Positions 11,760-21,687 of a stretch of 64,000 nucleotides of DNA are shown here, in pieces; the first letter of the stretch is position 1, and each line of letters opens with the position of its first letter. Where the stretch lies: positions 230,686-294,685 of the forward strand of contig SJOL01005688.1 of NCBI GenBank assembly GCA_004794785.1. The letters are read 5' to 3'. The position numbers were made by a program, and so were the translations under genes. This stretch comes from Opisthorchis felineus. Lineage: Eukaryota; Platyhelminthes; Trematoda; Opisthorchiida; Opisthorchiidae. The notes under the pieces are model-generated. The model did no database searches and was not told the DNA's origin. It saw nothing but the letters and a program-made list of their open reading frames with translations.

Positions 11760-11910
11760 GCGATAATTCAGGTGCGTCAGCTTGCGCTGGTGGAGTGGTG
11801 GTAACATACTCGCCCCGCATGTCAGATGCCCGGAGTTGAAGTCCCGGTATAACCAAGAATACGCACTGTTCAGCTCTAATAAGAGCGAAAGTCGAGTCTG
11901 GTAGTTTTCT
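11760..11910 (+). mobile_element. tRNA-like SINE, family B, best copy
   Basis: Head AATTCAGGTGCGTCAGC, a box A-like GGTGGAGTGGTGGTAACA, a box B-like GGAGTTGAAGTCCCGG about 40 bases on, then ACCAAGAATACGCACTG and GCTCTAATAAGAGCGAAA. The tRNA-like part resembles a Gly/Glu-type tRNA more than others, by memory. These are standard marks of a Pol III-transcribed SINE. Target duplications were not located. Confidence 0.7.
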
Positions 11911-12449
11911 CCTTCAATGTAGACACACTGGGATAATAGCACCAGAACAGAAGGAGGACTATTCAACTGAGAGTGATGTGAAAGTGAATCCTACAAGTCC
12001 GGCAGCTACCTACAATCAAATTAACCTCGCCACATTTTCATCTTGGTAAATCAGACAGCGGTTATCGGGATGTTTTGTCTTGACCGTTTTACAGCTTCAC
12101 CTTTACTCAACGATTGTAAACACTGATTAGTCAACTGAGGGCTATGTATGGACATACACCAGCAGTATTTCATAGTTATGGCACTCTGATAACACCAGTT
12201 ATCCTGAAATGTAAGTAACCGTTTAGATGTTGATACCACGCTCCACAAAACGGTTGCCTCTCAAAAGTCAGAGAAAAGATTCAGTCTTACTATCCCCACC
12301 ATTTCTCTACCATGACCACCTCTCCCGTCCAGCTGGATTCTACGGCTCGCGTTCGTATCTAATTGCTCTACATTTGGTGAATATGGGCTTTTCGTTTGAA
12401 AGTAAGCCTTCCAAATAAATTCAGAGGATTTTAGAAACAGGCGGAAAGG

Positions 12450-13400
12450 TTTATTTGAGTCAGTTTCGTTTTTCAGCTCATAAACCGTGTACCGAAATGC
12501 AGTGTTTCCAGCTGCTACGGCTTCGTTATTTACCTAAACAGAAGGAGGAAATAAGAACAACGCGTTGGAGGCGGTGGTCCAATCAGTTCATTGACCTCAA
12601 ATGGTTCTGTCTGTCCGGTATGGCGGGCGGCGAGTGCTACGCAATGAGAGCGGTAGCTTTGATGCAAAGCCGCCACTGGCTGCGTGACGCAACCATGTGT
12701 CAGGGTCACTAAGCACGGGCTTTTCTCGTCCCGCTGTTGCCACCCGGGGAGACGGTATTTACCAAATCGACTCATTTGACTGGCAAGGACCTTCATTCTT
12801 CACTGGCGGCCTCGCGGTAGTCTCCATCCGACACAAGGATAAGCGAGGTGGAATGTACGAAGTAAACGGTCCTCTGGCATAAGAAGTGCATGGTTTAATC
12901 AGAGTAATCTGTAAAGTGTGCTCACCTAATCGGTCGAGAGAGGATGGATATTTCCGAAAATTACCTGCTGTACCTCAGCATTACTGAGCTGATGTTCCCA
13001 CCAGAACCATGCAATGCTTCGAAAGCAATGATCGCCAAACACAGACAGCCTTCGAAGACATTTCACACGCAACGGCCCTGTTCCTGATCCATAAAGTGGG
13101 GCGCATCGGACCTGGGCGTAGTACATTATACCCTTGAGAGTTAAGCTGATATCACTTCGTCAAACGCTGCCCTGGTCTTCCAAATTCGGGAAGTAATTTC
13201 GTCTTTTACCAGTCAGTCAGGACTTATGCAGCCACCCAGATAGACGAATTTATCTACCATATCGATGGCTTCGTCATCAAGCTGAAACGCCTCGGTCTGA
13301 ATGCTCTTCACGAAATGTAGGTCAACTGCTCTTTGGGAAGAGATAGTGAAGAACGTCTGGGTTGTTTATGCGTCGTTTATGCTCTCCACTGTGTGGTATC
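12450..13400 (-). mobile_element. RTE-like LINE, decayed 3' half
   Basis: Reading the minus strand in shifting frames gives, in order, VDKFVYLGGCISPDWLVK, EITSRIWKTRAAF, GSGTGPLRVKCLRRLSVF, FRSIAWFWWEHQLSNAE and, after a damaged stretch, RLPGWQQRDEKSP. That is the conserved region downstream of the reverse transcriptase core in RTE/BovB-type LINEs of flatworms. Stops and frameshifts break it, so it is inactive. No catalytic core or endonuclease is present, as expected for a 5'-truncated insertion. Confidence 0.75.
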
Positions 13401-13529
13401 TTTGCTTCCGGCAGGGTTGACAACCTAGGCTACAGTTGAAGACATAAGTGGCTGCACTTACAGTTTTTTTTCACTCAGGATCCATCCCATTCTAGTTTGA
13501 ATTGTTTTCCCCTTTCCCAACAGGATTAT

Positions 13530-13685
13530 TCCGATCAGTACACAACAGATCAGTTAGCTCGGATTTCGTTTTTATTTGAGCCCATCCTCAGTGCATATAA
13601 TTCGCTATTCCGGTATTTTAACTCCGGATGCCTGAATTGCGAGAAGAGCGTCTTACCACTGCCTCACCAGCAACAGACACACTCA
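13530..13685 (-). mobile_element. tRNA-like SINE, family B
   Basis: Reverse-strand copy with CCCATCCTCAGTGCATATAA, ATTTTAACTCCGGATGCC (the box B complement) and GCCTCACCAGCAACAGACA. It directly precedes a family A copy on the other strand. Confidence 0.6.
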
Positions 13686-13689
13686 AACT

Positions 13690-13840
13690 TACTGACGAGA
13701 AGGTCCATGATTCGAACTCAACCTTGGTATTTCGACCGCTTATCTTTAGGCTTGGGCAAACCAGCAGTTTCTCGTGACTCCTTCGGATGGCGTGAGAGCT
13801 AGGTACCAAAAGGGTGTTACAGCCGAACGATTACTACTCG
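13690..13840 (+). mobile_element. tRNA-like SINE, family A, diverged
   Basis: Shows CTTACTGACGAGAAGGTCC, box B-like GATTCGAACTC, CTTTAGGCTTGGGCAAACC and the family tail AGCTAGGTACCAAAAGGGTG. Several percent diverged from the 20.0 kb copy and missing the box A end. Confidence 0.65.
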
Positions 13841-13849
13841 TTTGTTTGC

Positions 13850-15390
13850 TTTCCGGGGCAACTACTCAGTGATTGTCATGGCTGTGTCATTTTGTTAATT
13901 CGTCTATCATATTTCCGGTTCAAGTGGCGCCAAGTACTCTGGTTGGATGCCTGGAGTTCGGGTCCCTTCATGGTCAAGGCCACGCTACTCGGGTTCGTTG
14001 CTTCCTTAAGAGTTAACCAGAATAATGGCATCTGGAAGACAGCAGAACTGGTTAAATGTGGATGGAATAAATGCAAATTCTGAAAATCCTCTAAGAACTC
14101 GCAAAAAAAGGAGGTTGAAATATTAGAATGGATGGTTTCGTACCAAATTATGTTCCAAACCATCCAAACGACTGGGTGTGCTTCTTTGGATCATAACTGT
14201 CGTGTGCATGTGAAAGTGCTTTACACAGGCAGATTGGAGTGGTCATAAGGCGGAAACCGTGAGGTGGGACGCACTGTCAGTCAGAAAGACGACTAGTCAC
14301 CGTGACCACCGGTGGAGTGTGAATTATGAGTATTGATTAGTGAAATATTGAGCGGTGGTCAGAAAGGTGCGTCGTAACGAAAGAGTAATACAGAAGGATG
14401 ATGCAGAGGAATGACAATTTGAGCTTGAAACAGCTCTGGGGTCTTCATTAGTTCAATCCAAACCTACCTGACTTCCTTTGACTCGAATTTGTTTAGGTCA
14501 AACAATCATAAGTAGCATCTGTCCGATACAGTGCAGGGTCATGAATCCTTGGGGAACCACTGTGTAACTTGTCCGTGGCACCAGGTGGTGCTCACGGCAA
14601 GAAAGATATGAGTACAGAGGAAGATGAAGATGAGGATAATAGCAAGAATGGGGGTGTTGACCCTGTATCTGGTTATTTTCTCATACGACTTGTACTTGGA
14701 GGCTTTTAACCTCAATTTTATCTACTGTGTACCAGTACGATGGGAAATTAGAGTAGTATCCATAGTCGCTTTTTCAGGCGTGGGTAATCATGCCCAGACC
14801 CAAGCACTCGGTAGAACACAGGTTTAAAAATCATGGCACGAAGTTTATTCACAATTAGTTCGCTTGAGAATTGTGTTTTCCTACTGTTGTTTGGTAGGGC
14901 GGATCTTTGTATACATTGGAATTTTCCTTAGACTGCTTGCAGAACTCTTCAGATGTCACAGTGAGTCTTTCGACTAAGAGGGATCAAGTGGTGTGAAATC
15001 GAAGCGGAGAGCTTTCAAGTTCTTCTGATTTACTGACTTTTGTGACTAGCGATAGAAACAGTGTTTTCCTCGCTCTTGATCGTGATGTCTTCGCTAGGTG
15101 CTTGGTCAGTCTGCGAAACCTGCATGCTTGAAGCTGTTGTGTGCGTTGCAGTGTTCTCTGATTGGTACCTGCTTTTCCTGGATTGTGGGTTCAGTTCATC
15201 ACGAATCGCTGAGACAACGCTCACGAACCGCTATGGTGGAAGAGGAGGAGGAGGAGAAGAAGAAGGAAGAGTAGAATAACTGTAAAAATGACAATCTTCT
15301 TATCACGATGGGACTCACTGAGGTTAATGCAGCGTTGTTGAGTGAATCAGCTGACCTTCAACCACAAGCAGTTGTTCGGTTCTATTGATT
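13850..15390. other. No recognised gene
   Basis: Unassigned except for one speculative minus-strand terminal exon listed separately at 15030-15208 and a GGA-rich tract at 15238-15275. No known repeat family was seen. Confidence 0.35.
15030..15208 (-). CDS. Speculative terminal exon, hydrophilic peptide
   Basis: After a good acceptor (GCGTTGTCTCAG) a frame of 58 codons runs to TAA, rich in Ser, Gln, Thr and charged residues (for example RDELNPQSRKSRYQSEN and DQAPSEDITIKSEE). The bias toward disordered, hydrophilic composition suggests a protein tail. It needs an upstream exon ending in phase 1; none was tied to it. It lies downstream of the CCDC42-like gene on the same strand but cannot be joined to it on present evidence. 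Confidence 0.25.
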
Positions 15391-15394
15391 GGTC

Positions 15395-15840
15395 TGTTAT
15401 CCTGTGTCCTGATTGGTCATGGCCACGTGATCACCAATCAGGACACAGGATGGCCGGATAAACAGTTCGGGTCATAGATCGGCCCCGGCTAGGGGCGCAT
15501 ATATTAACGCGCGCGCCAATACTCAACGCAACCACTGACCCATTATTACACTCCACTCGGTCCCCTAACAACGCGCTGATGATGTTACCTCGATTAGTAA
15601 TGAAACATTTACAATTCGGTGTCCGATCTCATAGAACAAACCAACAAAACCATCTGCGCTACCTGAGCTGCCAACATTCTGTTCAATAGCAACTGCACCT
15701 CCAAACTAGTCACCTGCAACATGGACGCGGTCAGTTCTGTCTACGCAAACCAATTTATTTTTGGCTTGTGGGATACACGAATCAGTACTGAAAAAGGTCG
15801 AATGCTTGTCTTGGCAACCAGAAGCAACCCATTAGTATAG
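15395..15840 (+). mobile_element. Probable LTR-retrotransposon 5' end, LTR plus gag start
   Basis: The segment opens with TGTTATCC and contains a perfect 19-base inverted repeat (15399-15417 and 15433-15451), CCAAT boxes in both arms, a TATA-like GCATATATTAAC and a GC-rich run. It is followed at 15721 by an ATG frame of 39 codons starting MDAVSSVYANQF and ending in TAG. This layout (promoter-bearing LTR, leader, short gag-like start) fits the left end of a Ty3-type element such as those known in liver flukes. No second LTR, primer site or pol was found, so it could be a solo or truncated copy. Confidence 0.4.
15399..15451. repeat. Perfect 19-bp inverted repeat with 15-bp loop
   Basis: Left arm ATCCTGTGTCCTGATTGGT, right arm its exact reverse complement, separated by CATGGCCACGTGATC. 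The loop itself contains the palindromes TGGCCA and CACGTG. It could form a hairpin or cruciform, or act as paired binding sites (two inverted CCAAT motifs plus an E-box) in the LTR promoter. Confidence 0.9.
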
Positions 15841-15844
15841 TTCA

Positions 15845-17840
15845 TACCGACCCAGCTAGACTCTGGAACAGGGGTTGGCTACCAACAGTTTGAGACCTTA
15901 GACCCTAGTACATTCTGTGTCGCTTAGCTTCTATTCAGCTTTAACAGTTCACTACTTGTCATGCGTCGTCGAACTGGTTTAACCGTGAACCCCGGATACA
16001 TCTGATATAGCCTGAATGGAGCAAATGATGGACAATCGATGAAGCATGTGAAGTGGTGACTCAGTTGTTTTTCTTGTGTTAGGGAGCAAAAAACTACACT
16101 CGTTTTTTGAGTATTTTCTTAACAAGGTACCTTAAAGCAGTGGGCCATCCTCACTGATGAATATCATGCCGTAACTTCTATAATACTTCCACAACTTGCT
16201 CAGATATGAATAACTCAGGCACTACGATTCTTTTTACACCTTTATCCATCCCAGAACGATCAACCGTGAAAAATGAGGCTGTGCGAAGTATATGTGTGTT
16301 TTCAAATATTTCGGGTCAAACACTCTCCAAAACAATATCAGCAGTGGTTCAGAGAATATAAAATACACGTATATATATATATATATATATATATAAACGC
16401 ATATATATACATATTATGGCAAAACTCGCAACGAACAAGAAAAACTTGATTACGCAGCTCAAATTTTGAATCTCTCACCATCCCATCCGACCTCCGTCAG
16501 GTAAACGAAGTCTGACGAATACATTTGCAAGACCAGGGTCTTAGTTCGGTAGTGTTCGAGCGGCGTTTATTTGGGTTCGTATGACAAACAAAGGGGGCCC
16601 TCAAAGATACGATAAAATTTAAGTAAACCAGCCCATGTCGTGATAAAAGCAAGCCGTCCTATTAATGAAACCATACGGATATTATCGTTGTCATTAAGAG
16701 ACCAGCCAAAAAGCTCGTTTGGTAGCGCCGTGTATAGCGTTGAATTCCTGAAACTACGGGTCTTCTGGAACGAACAATGATTTGATATCTACGAAACCTT
16801 TGCCATGAACCTTCGGGGAAGTATAGTCGGAATCCAGGACGTTCATAAAACCGAACAATTTCACAGAGCAGAGGTGAGGTATAACACGATCTCACTCGAA
16901 AAAGCCAGGCGTCGGATGGAGAAGAATTTTCTATCCCACTGTTATTGATGGAAGCTAGTTGTCTAGTCGGTAACTGAGCCTCTCATAGGAAGCAATGCTA
17001 GTTATTTTGCGGGTCAATAGAGAGGAGGATGAATGGGTTCTCTTGGAAGCGACCGAAGGTTTATCTACTGTGGGTTCTTGCTTCGGTTATCAAGCATCGG
17101 ACAGCGGTTTTTACCCGATTATACATGACACCGCCGTAGTAAATCTTTACTAAATACATTGGATCTGTGTGGCCATTACTTGTGTGTTAGAGTGTTGGAC
17201 AGCTTGTGAAATGATGTATGTAGGCGCGAATGCTCTGTAGTTAGACCTGGGCATTCGTCTCATCCAGTTTCCAAAGCCATTTTTACGCGGCAAGGTAAGC
17301 TAATTACCGGGTCGTCCGATGAATACACTTAGCTCGGCAATTCTCTTCACTGCGAAGGCAGGTCTGCAGGGAAGTGAGCTGCAGAGAGGTTTTGGCAAGA
17401 TCGCCCAGTCAGCTGTTGATGGGTTGGTGGCTGTCACATTTTTTTCTCCTAAGATCAGTGAGGATCCACAGAACATCATGCGTTCCATCCAACACACACC
17501 GTGAGTTCATAAGGAGGAAGCTTTTGTGGGAAGTCTAAAAAATTCAAGAACACAACTTTGGACGTAAAAAGTTAACGAAGCACTTCGCCCCAGGAATATT
17601 TTTCGGGATTCTAGGTCATAGGGCTTCGGAAGTCCCAATGTGACACAGCTCCATGTCGCTGCAATATGGAGAAAAACAAGTAGCTCAGAGGAAAAATGAA
17701 ATTCATCCGATGAGTGAGACTTTCATCTGAGAATTCGTCACTTGAGGAGCCAGTCAACAAGTGTGACCATGTGATGTGGATCCCGTGACTGAAGGTCGAT
17801 CGGTCTATTTCTTGACTAAATGCGAGTTAATCCCAGTGCT
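15845..17840. other. Largely unassigned, with one plus-strand exon candidate
   Basis: Holds an (AT)n tract at 16369-16410. A plus-strand frame at 17340-17500, between an ATACACTTAG acceptor and CC|GTGAGT, reads SAILFTAKAGLQGSEL then AVDGLVAVTFFSPKIS. It looks protein-like but matches no family I know, and the reverse strand is open as well. Confidence 0.3.
16369..16410. repeat. (AT)n microsatellite
   Basis: About thirteen AT units followed by a shorter ATATATATAC run after a GC interruption. Confidence 0.9.
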
Positions 17841-18020
17841 GATCAGGCGCTGGTAACCGAAAGGTTAAGTGTTCAAGCTACTAGCAGGAAGGTCGCGGGT
17901 TCCAGACTTCCTGGAGTTTCGTCAGATATGCACTGCTGATGATTCCAGTAAAGGTGGAACAGCTTTATAGTGCTTCTCACTTTTCAGAATAGATCGGCTT
18001 CACCGAGAGGACGAAACCTC
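17840..18020 (+). mobile_element. tRNA-like SINE, family C
   Basis: Carries CGCTGGTAACCGAAAGGTTA, a box B-like CGCGGGTTCCAGACTTCC, GCACTGCTGATGATTCC and a t-rich 3' part ATAGATCGGCTTCACC followed by GAGGACGAAA. Related copies at 30.6, 42.3 and 53.6 kb. Confidence 0.65.
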
Positions 18021-18140
18021 AGTTCAAAGATACATTTTTGTCTTGACATTTTTTTCTAATAGCTTCTTTTTCATATTCTGTTACAACCGAGTGTGACCGA
18101 AAGCGAACTAATATCGGTACGTTTCTATGGGAAAACTTAC

Positions 18141-18305
18141 GTATCCTTTATATTGATAAGCTGCTGAAGCTCAGCGTGTAAATTAACCAGGGAGCTCGTG
18201 TCATCTGGGCTTAGTTAACCGTGACAGAAGTCCGTCAAATCTGCTTTAACCAGCAGCAGATTTACTTACCGTGATCAGCCGGAAGTTTGCTTGCAATGAT
18301 GCCTT
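18141..18305 (-). CDS. Two candidate 3' exons of the CCDC42-like gene
   Basis: Exon 18270-18305 (36 bases) has a superb acceptor (TTTTTTTCCTTTTTCAG) and donor (ACG|GTAAGT). Exon 18141-18204 follows after a 65-base intron and ends AC|GTAAGT. Read with one base carried in, they give IIASKLPADH, then DDTSSLVNLHAELQQLINIK, resembling the C-terminal helix of CCDC42-family proteins. The last secure exon (21586-21687) ends in phase 0, so an intermediate exon of length 3n+1 is required, or a different frame (KASLQANFRLIT) is used for the 36-base exon. The acceptor is a NAGNAG (CAGAAG), allowing a one-residue alternative. Confidence 0.35.
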
Positions 18306-18524
18306 CTGAAAAAGGAAAAAAAGTGTGATAGTGCATAAAATTGGGTTCAAGTTTGTGACGCGAACTCTACGGCCCCCAAGTTAATCAAACAATACTTCCT
18401 ACGTAAACAAAAAACCCCAAAAAGGGCAACAGACAACAATAGTTAAGTGAAAACTTTGTAATACAACTGCTGCCAAGGGAAGCAACTGCTAGACAAACAT
18501 ATCCATATCATTTTCTTGTTAACA

Positions 18525-18725
18525 GTCCTCTTCTTGTCCTGGCGCTGTTATTCCAGTGAGTCCAGACCAAATGGAGGGAAGCAATGGACTAAAGTTTCGC
18601 TCTTATTAGAGCTCATCATCAGTGCATATCCTTGGCCGTGTCGGGATTTCAACTCCGGACGCGAAACGGATCTGTTTCAATTACTCCACCAGCACACATT
18701 TGGACGCACTGAAACGTGGTAAGTG
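18525..18725 (-). mobile_element. tRNA-like SINE, family B
   Basis: Reverse-strand copy: AGTTTCGCTCTTATTAGAGC, CATCATCAGTGCATATCC, GGGATTTCAACTCCGGACGC (box B complement) and TACTCCACCAGCACACATTT (box A end). Confidence 0.7.
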
Positions 18726-19867
18726 CACTGTTACTAAACGATTGCTCGACCAAATTATGTAATCATGCAGTAGACCAGCATCTCTTAGTTATTACGTATG
18801 ACTGTTGGTCGAACCAACTGTCGACGTATTCATACTGCTGAACTGCTGGTGCATGATTGAACTTTTTCGTCTAGGTAGTCATCAAGCTTCCTGGAAGAAC
18901 TGATATCCAGCAGGTCAAGGCCGGGGAATTTTTTTTGGACGTCATAGTGGGATTGAAATTGGATCCCGATAACATCGACCACATTAGGCCTTTCGTCCTG
19001 TTGAAGGCTGCTGAGTTAAGCGAAGAGAGATCCGTCATATGACTGTTTGCTTAGCAGCTTTAGGCTGTTACCCTTAGGATCACGCACTTGCTAACCGGTT
19101 TGCAAACTTGCCAACCCGAAGTGGTTCTTGATGAAGCGAGCTGATAACTTATTTGAGTAGTGGTTGGAACGTTTTAACTAGAATCCTCGAATCAAGTCAC
19201 TCCTGCTTAAGAGTAGCCCAATGCATCTCGTGGGGGGGGGGTTTCAGCACGCAAGGTCGAAGGGAAAATAAACGGGGTAAGTTCTCACCAAATAGAAGAA
19301 GCGCCTCAGATTAAATGCAGTAACCCAGAAGGTATGAAGGACTCATTAAGCATAGTCTGGATTAACAGGATATCGGGTCTTTTGGGAAACCACAGAATTC
19401 CGGTTCGTGGTAGCTCTTGTAGGTGAAAGTTAGGCACAACATGAAGAAAGTACGAAAAAGGGGGCTTTTGACAATCTCAGGAAATTCACTGGACGAAGTT
19501 TTGACAAAATGTGCTTGCTAAGCCAACTGACACACGTCTTGACGTTTTTCTGAACTTAAAGATTTTTCAGAGTAACAATCTTTTTCAAAAACATCAGGAA
19601 ATAAGGTGTAGGGGCAGAAAACGCAGTGGAACAAGCTACACTTAAGGATGATTTTACGGATAATGTTTGGTGAAACAGATAGTACAGCCAATGAAATAGC
19701 AATAAAAAAAGTCGTCGGCTTCTGTTGAAAGCATTTTAATAGGATGAACCAACTAAGGCTATCGTATAAGAAGACTCTGATTTATTCCAAATCAGCAGGT
19801 CTTAGAAGACATGATTTTGAAGTCACCTGCATCTTAAGCTGGGAAAAATGACGTCTAAGTATTTTGA

Positions 19868-20270
19868 AACTGTAAAGAAGGGCGAAATCGGTGGTGGGCT
19901 GTCGAAGAACTTTCAGCAACCTTATGAGTAGTGTGTTGTGTCTATAAAATGTATTACGATATCTCGAATATCGTCCAGCTGTTACACCCTTTCGGTGCCT
20001 AGCTGCCGTGCCACCAAAAGTATGCACGAGGGCTGGGATACTTCCGGGTTGCCCAAGCCTAGACAGGGGAAGTCGAGAGGCAGAGGTCGGGTTCGAACCA
20101 GAGACCTTCCGGTCAGTAAATTTGCGCTCTAACCACTGAGCCATCTCGCTCCGAATCTCGAATATCATACCAACTGAAACATCAGGCGACTTGGTACAGC
20201 ACACTCAGTCGGAGAACACCATAAACGAGAGATTCGGTTGAATTCCAGGTGAGTCTGTAGTGAAAACCAG
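19868..20270 (-). repeat. Dispersed repeat D interrupted by a SINE
   Basis: The repeat D copy runs from GAAGGGCGAAATCGGTGG to the CGAATATCG at 19973, is broken by the family A SINE, and resumes at 20155 to about 20270 with GAGATTCGGTTGAATTCCAG. The two halves join seamlessly when the insertion and one target-site copy are removed. Confidence 0.8.
19973..20154 (-). mobile_element. tRNA-derived SINE, family A, complete copy with TSD
   Basis: A 182-base insertion flanked by a 12-base direct repeat, ATCTCGAATATC, at 19961-19972 and 20155-20166. On the minus strand it has a canonical Pol III box A (TGGCTCAGTGG), a box B (GGTTCGAACCC), then CTGTCTAGGCTTGGGCAACC and the tail CCGAAAGGGTGTAACAGC. The internal promoter, size and target duplication make this a bona fide SINE insertion by target-primed reverse transcription. 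The frame over it reads [17 protein letters not shown], a peptide I recall from spurious fluke protein predictions; it is not a gene. Confidence 0.88.
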
Positions 20271-21585
20271 AGGGAACTTCGAAAGCCACAACCAATCATA
20301 GTAGAAAGCACCAAAAGCGGATGGGTAGTGAATACGGAAGAATACAACGAACAAGGAAGAAGAGCTGCCGGTAAACTGAGGGTTTCACTTGGATTATCCA
20401 CACACACAAGATATAAACTTCTGTACATTTTCAGGCTTTGTGTTTACTTTTATTGTTATTGAAAACATCCTCGCTTAGGCGTATTACACGGGGATCTGTC
20501 CATGTCGGTCCTCTGTATGTTAGACATCAACAACCAACAACGACGCAGTTCCTGAAGATCATTCCAATTATTGCCTTCATTACTGCTACCCAGCAAGGTT
20601 TCGATGTGCACCAGTCCGGCAGGTCAATTCCTAACTCATGAGCTGCTCAATTCCAAATGTGGCCGATTTTCTCTATCTGTCTGCAGTTGTCTAAGCAACG
20701 GGGGAAAAATCCATCAGGTTCAGTGCCATGTTGTCAGCGAGGCAGTATCGGTTGTAATGGAAGTTAAAACAGCCGGTCAGGTGCTCACAGTGTGCTGTGA
20801 AAGTTCAAAAGGCCGTCGAAGAAACTGTTGTGTTTGGATAGCTGATTTTATCGAATGAGAACTACTTAAAACGCAGCTCCCAAGAAATTGTTCCTGTGAT
20901 CTCTCGATGGTTCAGCGGTATGGTTTCGGGTTGATCTCAGAAAAAGGAGTCCGGATACAATGATGCAAAGAGTTAACTGGGGCGTAGTTGTGTGTAATGA
21001 ATATAGTAGTGTTGTTCACACACAGCAAGTTAGGTTTGGACTTCAAGCTTTGCATGAAAATGTTCAAGTAGCAGCTATTCAAACTGCAGATTATTCGCCT
21101 AAACGTAATCAACACTACTACACCCACCTGATGAATCCAGTGAAGACAAAGTGTCCCGTGTGGCTGAACTTACGTGACTCTGATTACACCTCTACTATGT
21201 TCATGCTACTCTATTTGAGTGGTCCTCATTTTCCCACCTTTCCTTCGTTTAGCCAAGCTCGGTGACAGACAAACTCAGGAGGAACCTATTCGAAAGTCTG
21301 CCTCAAGTACAAAAAATATGTTCTATAGTTTTTGGAATCTAATGTGATGTAGTAACTGATCTTCAGACGTATCTTTAATGGTGAATTGCAAAGACATTTG
21401 GGCCTGGATAAGGACACAGGGCTGGAGAAGCATTGCACGTGCCCTAAGTCCGGTCGGACAAACAGCACAGTTGTCTTGTTTGCTAACTTGTTTGGAGTGA
21501 CGGCCATCTGTTGGTCAGTATAATGCTGAATCCCACAAATTCTTATGAGGTAAATAAAAGTGCGAATTACGATAAATATTCTCAC

Positions 21586-21687
21586 CTGTTGATTTGGGAT
21601 CGGGTGGTTCTGAATGCTGTTTAATCCGGTGGCTGCTTTTTCAGCTAAATTTCGTAGTGCTCTTATTGTTGTGAAGAACAGGATGCA
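21586..21687 (-). CDS. CCDC42-like gene exon 8
   Basis: Acceptor TTGGTTGCTTTTTTCCAG, donor CAG|GTGAGA, 34 codons in phase 0. [18 protein letters not shown] resembles the family's conserved LGQIKMATLNL-type helix near the C-terminus. Confidence 0.6.

Noticed and set aside
20040..20154. tRNA gene
   Set aside because: Box A and box B are present but no cloverleaf acceptor pairing or 3' tRNA end; it is the head of the family A SINE.
19782..20204. Minus-strand 140-codon frame
   Set aside because: Lies over a SINE inserted in repeat D; the peptide is translated SINE sequence.
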